A DNA stretch of 64,000 bases from Pseudomonas proteolytica (GTDB lineage Bacteria; Pseudomonadota; Gammaproteobacteria; Pseudomonadales; Pseudomonadaceae), in contig NZ_VFEV01000003.1 of NCBI RefSeq assembly GCF_007858275.1, forward strand, positions 202,906 through 266,905, written 5' to 3'. The notes under the pieces are model-generated. The model was not told where the DNA came from. It did no database searches and worked only from the letters and a program-made list of their open reading frames with translations. The position numbers were made by a program, and so were the translations under genes. How positions within the stretch are numbered: position 1 is the first letter of the stretch; every line of letters begins with the position of its first letter. This document shows, one piece after another, positions 56,073 through 64,000 of the stretch.

Positions 56073-57058
56073 ATACGGGTCTCGGCCATCTGATAGGCGG
56101 TTTCCAGGGCCACGTGCAGGCTGCCGGTATCGATCTTGCCGCTGCCCGCCAGGTCCAGGGCGGTGCCATGGTCGACGGAGGTGCGGATGATCGGCAGGCC
56201 CAGTGTCACGTTGACTGCGGCGCCGAAACCTTTGTATTTCAGCACGGGCAGCCCCTGGTCATGGTACATCGCCAGCACTGCGTCGCAGTGCTCCAGATAT
56301 TTGGGGGTAAACAGAGTGTCCGCAGGCAGTGGGCCACGCAGGTCCATGCCTTCTTGGCGCAGACGCTCCAGGGTTGGTTCGATGATGTCGATTTCTTCAT
56401 GGCCCAGGTGGCCGCCTTCACCCGCGTGGGGGTTGAGGCCGCACACCAGGATCCGTGGCTGGGCGATGCCGAACTTGTGTTGCAAGTCAGCGTGCAGGAT
56501 GCGCGTTACGCGCTCCAGGCGTTCAGGGGTGATGGCATCGGCAATCTGGCGCAAGGGCAGGTGAGTGGTCACCAGTGCCACGCGCAGGCCGCGGGTTGCC
56601 AGCATCATCACCACTTGTTCGGTGTGGGTCAGCTCGGCAAGAAACTCCGTGTGACCGGAAAAGGCGATGCCGGCTTCGTTGATCACGCCTTTATGCACCG
56701 GCGCTGTGATCATCCCGGCGAAGTCGCCGTCGATGCAGCCTTGCCCGGCACGGGTCAGGGTCTCCAGCACAAAGGCCGCATTGGCCTTGTCCAGATGCCC
56801 GGCGACCACCTTGGCTTGCAGCGGGGTATCCCACACATACAGGCTGCCCGCGGGTGCCGGCAGGTTGGGCCAGTTGCCCGGTGCGGCGTCCAGCAGGTTG
56901 ACAGCCACGCCCAACTGCGCGGCCCGCTCAAGGAGCAGGTCGCGGCTGGTAATGGCAATCAGGGGGTGGGGCTGAGCTTGCGAGGCGAGCAGCAGGCACA
57001 GGTCTGGACCTATGCCGGCCGGCTCGCCGGGTGTCAATGCGAAACGCTGGGGTTTCAC
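56069..57058 (-). CDS. pdxA: 4-hydroxythreonine-4-phosphate dehydrogenase
   Basis: A 329-residue NAD- and metal-dependent enzyme of pyridoxal 5'-phosphate synthesis. Motifs: [13 protein letters not shown], the histidine ligands in [23 protein letters not shown] and [12 protein letters not shown], and [13 protein letters not shown]. It starts with GTG overlapping the surA stop (GTGA). Confidence 0.98.
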   Translation of the reverse strand: MKPQRFALTPGEPAGIGPDLCLLLASQAQPHPLIAITSRDLLLERAAQLGVAVNLLDAAPGNWPNLPAPAGSLYVWDTPLQAKVVAGHLDKANAAFVLETLTRAGQGCIDGDFAGMITAPVHKGVINEAGIAFSGHTEFLAELTHTEQVVMMLATRGLRVALVTTHLPLRQIADAITPERLERVTRILHADLQHKFGIAQPRILVCGLNPHAGEGGHLGHEEIDIIEPTLERLRQEGMDLRGPLPADTLFTPKYLEHCDAVLAMYHDQGLPVLKYKGFGAAVNVTLGLPIIRTSVDHGTALDLAGSGKIDTGSLHVALETAYQMAETRI

Positions 57059-58395
57059 TGGGCTGCCTGGTCGGTGCCTGTTGTGTCGGCGCCAGGAAGC
57101 TTGTTTTCCACGTAGGCTTCGTCACGGATCTGACGCAACCAGGTTTGCAGCTCTTCGTCGTACTTGCGGTTACGCAGTACGGTCAGCGCTTGTTGCTCAC
57201 GGGCCTGGGTGGTGTTGTCGGTGGCGCGGCGGCCAAGGACTTCCAGGACGTGCCAGCCATATTGGGTCTTGAACGGCTTGGACAGCACGCCTTGCGGCGT
57301 ATCGTTCATGACTTGCTGGAACTCGGGCACCAGGGCACGTGGGTCGATCCAGTTAAGGTCGCCGCCGTTGAGGGCAGAACCCGGGTCTTCCGAGAAGCTT
57401 TTGGCCAAGGTGGCGAAGTCTTCACCGCCTTCGATGCGCTCATAGATCTTTTGCGCCAGTTCCTTGGTTTGAGCCTCGGTGCGAATCTCGCTTGGCTTGA
57501 CCAGGATGTGGCGGACATGCACTTCGTCTTTCAACGAAGCCTCACCGCCGCGACGCTCCAGCAATTTCAGAATGATGAAACCACCCGGCGTACGCGCAGG
57601 TTGGGTGATGCCACCCACTTCCATGGCGCTCAGCTCACGGTCAAACGGTGGTGGCAATTGAGCAGCTTTACGCCAGCCCATATCACCGCCTTCGAGGGCG
57701 TTATCGCTGCCGGACTGGGCAATGGCCATCTGGGCAAAGTCAGCACCGGCCTTGAGGCGGTCGTAGATCGCCTGGGTCTTGGCCGCTGCGGCATTGAGTT
57801 GCTCGGCGTTGGCGCTGTCTGGCGTCGGGATCAGGATATTGGCCAGGTGCAGTTCTTCGGAGAGCTGCATCTTGCCCAGGTCCGAGGCCAGGAAGTTCTT
57901 CACTTCCTGCTCAGAGACCTGCACGCGTTCGGCCACACGGCGCTGGCGCACACGGCTGATGATCATTTCGCGGCGGATCTGGTCACGGGCGTCCTCATAG
58001 GAGAGGCCGTCACGAGCCAGGGCTGCACGGAACTGATCAATGCTCATGTTGTTGCGTTGAGCGATGGTGCCGACGGCCTGGTTCAGCTCTTCGTCGGTGA
58101 TGCGGATGCCGGAGCGGTCGCCAATCTGCAGTTGCAGGTTTTCGACGATCAGGCGTTCCAGCACCTGTTGGTCCAGGACGCTGGTCGGCGGCACGCCACC
58201 GCCACGCTTGGCGATGGTTTGCTGAACTTCCTTGACCCGTTGGTCGAGTTGGCTCTGCATGATCACGTCGTTATCGACGATGGCCACTACTTTGTCCAAC
58301 GGTTGCACTGCAGCGTGCGCCGCTGCAGTACCCAGGAACAACGCGCCCAGCATCAGCGGGCGCAGACAATCAGAAAGCTTGATCTTCACGTTCAC
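57055..58395 (-). CDS. surA: periplasmic chaperone/peptidyl-prolyl isomerase SurA
   Basis: A 446-residue outer-membrane-protein chaperone. A signal peptide covers about 1-28 ([18 protein letters not shown]), followed by the N-terminal chaperone domain. Two parvulin domains begin near [12 protein letters not shown] and [14 protein letters not shown], and a C-terminal helix ends the protein. GTG 58395 has AAGG five bases upstream; GTG 58389 is an alternative. It overlaps the end of lptD, a major SurA client, by 26 bases. Confidence 0.97.
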   Translation of the reverse strand: MNVKIKLSDCLRPLMLGALFLGTAAAHAAVQPLDKVVAIVDNDVIMQSQLDQRVKEVQQTIAKRGGGVPPTSVLDQQVLERLIVENLQLQIGDRSGIRITDEELNQAVGTIAQRNNMSIDQFRAALARDGLSYEDARDQIRREMIISRVRQRRVAERVQVSEQEVKNFLASDLGKMQLSEELHLANILIPTPDSANAEQLNAAAAKTQAIYDRLKAGADFAQMAIAQSGSDNALEGGDMGWRKAAQLPPPFDRELSAMEVGGITQPARTPGGFIILKLLERRGGEASLKDEVHVRHILVKPSEIRTEAQTKELAQKIYERIEGGEDFATLAKSFSEDPGSALNGGDLNWIDPRALVPEFQQVMNDTPQGVLSKPFKTQYGWHVLEVLGRRATDNTTQAREQQALTVLRNRKYDEELQTWLRQIRDEAYVENKLPGADTTGTDQAAQ

Positions 58396-61156
58396 GATAA
58401 CCTTGGATGCCTTTGTCGAGGAAGCTCTCTACCTTGGCGCCAGTCAGGCCGCCGAGTCCCTTGAGGACGATTTGGAGGAAGAGCCCGTGGTCGCCTTTTT
58501 CGTTCTGTGGGGCGATCTGGGTGTATTCGTCGTTGGAAACCCAATAACGGTTGATCACACGCAGTTTCCAGCAGCAGTTGTCGTACTCGAAACCACCGAA
58601 GGCTTCCAGGGTACGGTTGCGTGCATAGTCATACTGCCAGCGGGTGATCAGGTTCCACTGTGGAACGATCGGCCACATCATCGAGAAGTCGTGTTGCTGG
58701 ATTTTGTAGTAATCCTTCACGAAGTTCGGTTGCCCTGCTGTCCCGTAGTCGCCGCCAAACTGCCATTTACCAGTCAGTTGGTTGTAGACCACCTGGTCAT
58801 TGCGATAGCGATAACCGACGTTGATCACCTTGTTCAGGTTGTCTTCCGGCTGGTAGTGGAACATCGCGCTGCCGGAGCGTGCGGAGTGCTCCTCGGTGTC
58901 CCAGTTGTAGTCGGCGGTCGCGCGCCAGTCGCGGTTGAAGCGGAACTCGTAGTCCAGGGCGATTGGCGAGACGTCCGACCGGGAGTCGGCGCGATCGGCA
59001 GCCACGATGCCAGGCAGTTGAACCTCACGGTCCTTGAAGTACAACGCTTGGCCGATGGCGACACGCTGACGCTCAAAGCCGTTGTCTTCGATCCAGCGGC
59101 TGGTCAGGCCCAGCGACAGTTTGTTTTCGTCACCGATCCGGTCAGTGCCCGAGAAGCGGTTGTCGCGGAACAGCGAGTTGTAGTTGAACGTGGTTTCGCT
59201 GCTATCGAACACCGGGATATCGGACTGGTCTTTCTCTGGAACATAGAGATAGAACAGGCGCGGCTCCAGGGTTTGGGTGTAGTCCTTGCCAAACCATTGG
59301 GTGCTGCGGTCGAAAAACAGCCCGCTATCGACACTGGCGATCGGAATGGAGCGATCTTGAGAACTCTTGAAGTCCTGGCCCGCGCGAGCCATATCGGCCT
59401 TGCCAGTGCCGTCAAGGTCCAGGTCATACTTGGTATAGGCGTATTTGAGCTTTGGCGTGATGAAGCCGTAACTCGAGGTCATCGGTAGCGAAATGCTTGG
59501 TGCTACGTTCAATCGAGTGCCGTTGGCACGGGTCAACCCAGTTACATATGTATCCAGACGGCGTTCGCCGTCAGGGAACGGGCCTCCGTCTTTATTGAAG
59601 ATATTGCCAGTCCTCAGATCCCGATCAAACCGGACGGCCTCGGCGTCATAAGCAAAGTACAGCCCGCCAGGACGGTAAGGCAGTGCACCATTGATGGTTA
59701 ACTGCGGCAACCGGTTGTATGGAGTGATCTGCGAGATCGTCGCCAGTTCGTAGGCTTGAAGATTCAGTTGAGCCGTATAGGTATCGCCACGGTAGCTAGC
59801 GGCACCTTGCTGGTTAACGAATTCACGAGATTCAACGCCGATCTGATTGGACTTCAAATCCTGGAAGTAGAACGGGTCGCTGATCTTGGTGTAGTCGATC
59901 TCAGTCAACAGCCGCGAATCCAACCCGCCCTTGTGTTGCCAATTGAGCATGTAGCGGGTTTTGTTGTAGTCGCTCTGTTTCTTCCGTTCGTCGCTGTCAT
60001 CGTTCAGATACGCGCCGCCGAACTGACCTTCGCTGGACTTGGTGAGGTAGCGGAACTCGCCTTCCATCAACATGCCGCGCTTGGTCATGTATTGCGGGTA
60101 CAACGTGGCATCGTAGTTCGGCGCCAGGTTGAAGTAGTAAGGCGTTACCAGGGTAAAGCCGCTTTCCCCACCCGAGCTGAAGCTCGGCGGCAGGAAGCCG
60201 GATTGACGACGATCGTCAATCGGGAAGTAGATGTACGGGGTGTACAGGATCGGGATGTTCTTGACCCGCAACGTCGCGTTGGTCGCCGTACCGAAGCCGG
60301 TGGCCGGGTTCAACGTGATGTTGTTGCCACGCAGTTGCCAGGCATTGCTGTCTGGTTCGCAGGTGGTGTACGTACCATCCTTGAGGCGGATGATCGCGTT
60401 TTCGGCACGCTTGGCGTACAGCGCGTTACCGCGGATGCGCGATTTGTGCATCACGTATTCGGCGTTGTCGATCTGGGCCGCACCGGTGTCCAGCTGGACC
60501 TGGGCGTGGTCGCCGACGATCAGCGCGCCGTTATCGCGCATACGCACGTTGCCGTTCAGCTCGCCACGGTTCTCGGCCTGGTACAGGCTGGCCTCTTGGG
60601 CCTCGACCTGCATGCTGCCCTGGCGCATGACTACGTCACCGGCCAGGGTTGCGACTTGGGTTTCCTGCTCGTAACGAGAGGCTTTGGCACCGATGAAGGT
60701 CGGCGCGTCGCTCTTGTCCGTCTTGTCGTTCATGCCAGGACGGATCGGCTCGATGTACGCACCGGCGCAATAAGGACCGGTTTCGGCCAGTTGCGCGGCG
60801 GTGAGTTTCTCGCGAGGGACCCAGTCCAGGTGGCTGTAGTCGGCGCTGCGCGAGCGCAGGCCACGGCCCTTGGATTCGGTGACCAGCGTGGTCTGCGGCA
60901 CGGCTTCGGTACCAGCAGCTTCGCCTTGCGGCGTGCCGTTGGCCGAGCTGACGGCACTGCCGTCATGCACCGGACGCGGTGGCAAAGGGGCTGCGCTGGC
61001 TTTCGGCGCGCAATCCCAGGCACCCGAAGCAGAGACTGAGCAGTCATACTGTTCCGCGGCGACCACGAATGAGGTGGCGAAAGGTTGCATGGCCAGCAGA
61101 CTGCCGGTTACCAGCAACGGAAATTTTCTACGAAACGCGGGGGATTTCAATGCCAT
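58370..61156 (-). CDS. lptD: LPS assembly outer-membrane protein LptD
   Basis: A 928-residue protein forming the beta-barrel half of the LPS translocon with LptE. A signal peptide ends near residue 33. The periplasmic OstA/beta-jellyroll domain has [20 protein letters not shown] and [20 protein letters not shown], and a 26-strand barrel fills the rest. Cysteines in [22 protein letters not shown] and YDNCCWKL match the pattern of inter-domain disulfides that gate the E. coli protein. The start at 61156 ([15 protein letters not shown]) gives a proper signal sequence. It is divergent from amgK. Confidence 0.97.
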   Translation of the reverse strand: MALKSPAFRRKFPLLVTGSLLAMQPFATSFVVAAEQYDCSVSASGAWDCAPKASAAPLPPRPVHDGSAVSSANGTPQGEAAGTEAVPQTTLVTESKGRGLRSRSADYSHLDWVPREKLTAAQLAETGPYCAGAYIEPIRPGMNDKTDKSDAPTFIGAKASRYEQETQVATLAGDVVMRQGSMQVEAQEASLYQAENRGELNGNVRMRDNGALIVGDHAQVQLDTGAAQIDNAEYVMHKSRIRGNALYAKRAENAIIRLKDGTYTTCEPDSNAWQLRGNNITLNPATGFGTATNATLRVKNIPILYTPYIYFPIDDRRQSGFLPPSFSSGGESGFTLVTPYYFNLAPNYDATLYPQYMTKRGMLMEGEFRYLTKSSEGQFGGAYLNDDSDERKKQSDYNKTRYMLNWQHKGGLDSRLLTEIDYTKISDPFYFQDLKSNQIGVESREFVNQQGAASYRGDTYTAQLNLQAYELATISQITPYNRLPQLTINGALPYRPGGLYFAYDAEAVRFDRDLRTGNIFNKDGGPFPDGERRLDTYVTGLTRANGTRLNVAPSISLPMTSSYGFITPKLKYAYTKYDLDLDGTGKADMARAGQDFKSSQDRSIPIASVDSGLFFDRSTQWFGKDYTQTLEPRLFYLYVPEKDQSDIPVFDSSETTFNYNSLFRDNRFSGTDRIGDENKLSLGLTSRWIEDNGFERQRVAIGQALYFKDREVQLPGIVAADRADSRSDVSPIALDYEFRFNRDWRATADYNWDTEEHSARSGSAMFHYQPEDNLNKVINVGYRYRNDQVVYNQLTGKWQFGGDYGTAGQPNFVKDYYKIQQHDFSMMWPIVPQWNLITRWQYDYARNRTLEAFGGFEYDNCCWKLRVINRYWVSNDEYTQIAPQNEKGDHGLFLQIVLKGLGGLTGAKVESFLDKGIQGYREREDQAF

Positions 61157-61286
61157 CTTATTAGTCCGGGCTTCCTGCGTGCCATCTGCCCGCGGTGTGG
61201 GCCGCACGCCTCTCGATGGTCTGAAAAAGATGCGTGATAATAAAGCATGACCCGCTTGACGGCTAGCGCCGTCGGAGACCCTTGTA

Positions 61287-62983
<1,697 letters not shown>

Positions 62984-62984
62984 G

Positions 62985-63752
62985 ATGCTGTGGCCAGGGA
63001 CTCTGATCGGAGCCGGGGCGGGGTTTGCCATCGCCAGTATTCCGGGGGCCATGTTGGGCGCGCTATTGGGCCAGGCGCTGGATCGGCGCCTGCAATTGCG
63101 CAGTTGGGCGCATCTGCGCGAGCGCCTGGGTGGCCGACCGGCGCTACGCAATGACGAATTGCTGTTTGTGTTGCTCGGCCGCCTGGCCAAGAGCAACGGG
63201 CGGGTGGTGGACGGGCATATCCAGCAGGCGCGGGTGGAGATGCGCTCGCTGGATATGACCGAGCCGGCGCAGCGCCGGGCGATCGCGGCGTTCAATCGGG
63301 GCAAGTCGGGGACCGATCGTGTGCGCAGTTACCTGCGTGTGCTCAAGTCCCAGCCCCATGCGGCCGAAGGTGTGCTGCGTGCTTGCTGGCGCATGGTCTG
63401 GGCTGACGGCAAGGCCAGCCTCGCCGAGCGCGACCTGATCGCGCTATGGGGCAAATGGCTGGGGTGGACGCCACAACAGATCCAGGCACTGGCCCATGAT
63501 TACGAGCCGGAGCGTAAACCCTTGGCCACTCGCGGCGGCACTTACCAGGATGCGCTTCGGATTCTCGGGGTCAGCGCGACTACTGAGCCGGCGGTCATCA
63601 AGCGTGCCTATCGACGGCTGCTCAGCCGTCATCACCCGGACAAGATTGCCGGCAGCGGCGCCAGCCCCGCGCAGGTACGCGAGGCCACGGAACGTACGCG
63701 GGAACTGCATAGTGCCTACACGATCATTCGCGAGCAGCGCAATTTCCGCTGA
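62985..63752 (+). CDS. DjlA-like co-chaperone (membrane anchor, TerB-like, C-terminal J domain)
   Basis: A 255-residue protein. A Gly-rich hydrophobic N-terminal segment (5-33: TLIGAGAGFAIASIPGAMLG..) should anchor it in the inner membrane, followed by a TerB/DjlA-like helical domain (about 50-160). The C-terminal J domain at about 187-255 contains SRHHPDKI, the HPD motif that stimulates DnaK ATPase. The order is that of DjlA. It starts one base after murU and closes the operon. Confidence 0.9.
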   Translation: MLWPGTLIGAGAGFAIASIPGAMLGALLGQALDRRLQLRSWAHLRERLGGRPALRNDELLFVLLGRLAKSNGRVVDGHIQQARVEMRSLDMTEPAQRRAIAAFNRGKSGTDRVRSYLRVLKSQPHAAEGVLRACWRMVWADGKASLAERDLIALWGKWLGWTPQQIQALAHDYEPERKPLATRGGTYQDALRILGVSATTEPAVIKRAYRRLLSRHHPDKIAGSGASPAQVREATERTRELHSAYTIIREQRNFR

Positions 63753-63762
63753 GCCGACGGCC

Positions 63763-63879
63763 TGTGGCTAGGGGGCTTGTCCCCCGTTGGGCTGCGCAGC
63801 AGCCCCAAAACCTGCTATCTCGGTTTATCTGATAGACCGGGGGGAGGCTTATTGGGGCTGCTGTGCAGCCCAACGGGGG
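63763..63879. repeat. REP doublet truncated by an insertion sequence
   Basis: The left unit and both inner hairpins match the doublet at 14131-14267, but the right unit stops after CAACGGGGG. The missing outer arm is replaced by the start of an IS at 63880. Confidence 0.8.
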
Positions 63880-64000
63880 TGTAGAACCGTAGACATCCTT
63901 TACATCTGAAACCGGGGACATCGTTTACACATTTGAAGCTTGGATGCGGCTCTTGCCGCGTCCAAGTCTGCCCAAGGGATAGTCACATAGGTACAGATCC
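63880..64000. mobile_element. insertion sequence end, element continues beyond window
   Basis: The sequence begins TGTAGAACCGTAGACATCCT and carries a second related block 25 bases on (AACCGTAGACATCCTTTACA against AACCGGGGACATCGTTTACA), typical of transposase-binding repeats at an IS terminus. A transposase 3' end follows on the minus strand. An IS481-like family is my best guess; it is not proven. Confidence 0.65.
63925..64000 (-). CDS. transposase C-terminus (partial)
   Basis: Only 24 codons and the stop are in the window. They read DLYLCDYPLGRLGRGKSRIQ and then ASNV, a basic tail as in DDE transposases of the integrase (rve) type. The stop lies about 45 bases inside the presumed IS end, as expected. 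Family assignment is tentative. Confidence 0.5.
   Translation of the reverse strand, partial: DLYLCDYPLGRLGRGKSRIQASNV

Noticed and set aside
59756..61039. 427-codon open frame antisense to lptD
   Set aside because: lptD is unequivocal on the other strand; the antisense product has no recognisable features.

Overview
The window is chromosomal DNA of a Pseudomonas, most likely of the P. fluorescens group. The evidence is the gene order (bioBFHCD, three acyl-CoA dehydrogenases, a pqq cluster with lysine monooxygenase genes, tRNA-Ile2, a PAS-GGDEF-EAL giant, rpoD-dnaG-rpsU, tsaD, plsY, folB, folK, cca, prkA-yeaH-spoVR, the lptD-surA-pdxA-ksgA-apaG-apaH operon, amgK-murU), the high GC with G/C-rich third codon positions, and the many REP-type palindromes between genes. 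Almost everything is core housekeeping. Accessory or mobile DNA is limited to small pieces.

Layout. 1-5.9 kb: start of a cNMP/CBS nucleotidyltransferase-like gene, a stand-alone response regulator, an orphan 143-residue gene behind a structured leader, malate synthase G, gcvR and rarD. 6-9 kb: srkA, modE and comF, with a small MITE-like element between srkA and modE. 9.1-13.7 kb: biotin operon bioBFHCD (no bioA here), followed by a mini protein resembling flagellar rod ends. 14.4-21.6 kb: three paralogous FadE-type acyl-CoA dehydrogenases, the first behind a sigma70 promoter with a PsrA-like operator, and a membrane diguanylate cyclase between the first two. 21.6-25.4 kb: the GacA-controlled sRNA RsmY with its upstream activating sequence, a LysR regulator, a class III aminotransferase, a HigB/HigA-like toxin-antitoxin pair and a YqaE/Pmp3 membrane peptide.

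25.4-34.3 kb: pqqFABCDE (PQQ synthesis) beside davBA and an Lrp regulator (lysine to 5-aminovalerate). 34.7-35.5 kb: two uncharacterised genes beside tRNA-Ile2. 35.8-39.6 kb: RmcA-like c-di-GMP protein. 39.7-44.2 kb: rpoD-dnaG-rpsU macromolecular synthesis operon. 44.4-48.3 kb: tsaD, plsY, folB, folK and cca. 48.4-53.2 kb: prkA-yeaH-spoVR stress operon. 53.5-61.2 kb: lptD-surA-pdxA-rsmA(ksgA)-apaG-apaH, then glpE. 61.3-63.8 kb: amgK-murU (peptidoglycan sugar recycling) and a DjlA-like co-chaperone. The window ends inside an insertion sequence that interrupts a REP doublet.

The most notable non-routine signals are these: a 232-bp element with 22-bp inverted ends and a perfect 8-bp target duplication that carries a REP doublet; rsmY with its GacA site; a second in-frame, well-placed start for pqqA that would give a 40-residue precursor; a hairpin between spoVR and cca that looks like a terminator and also buries the cca ribosome-binding site; mutually exclusive hairpins ahead of the 143-residue orphan gene; and a glycine-zipper protein/three-helix membrane protein operon next to tRNA-Ile2. 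No large undescribed multi-gene system (CRISPR, phage, secretion or defence island) was seen.
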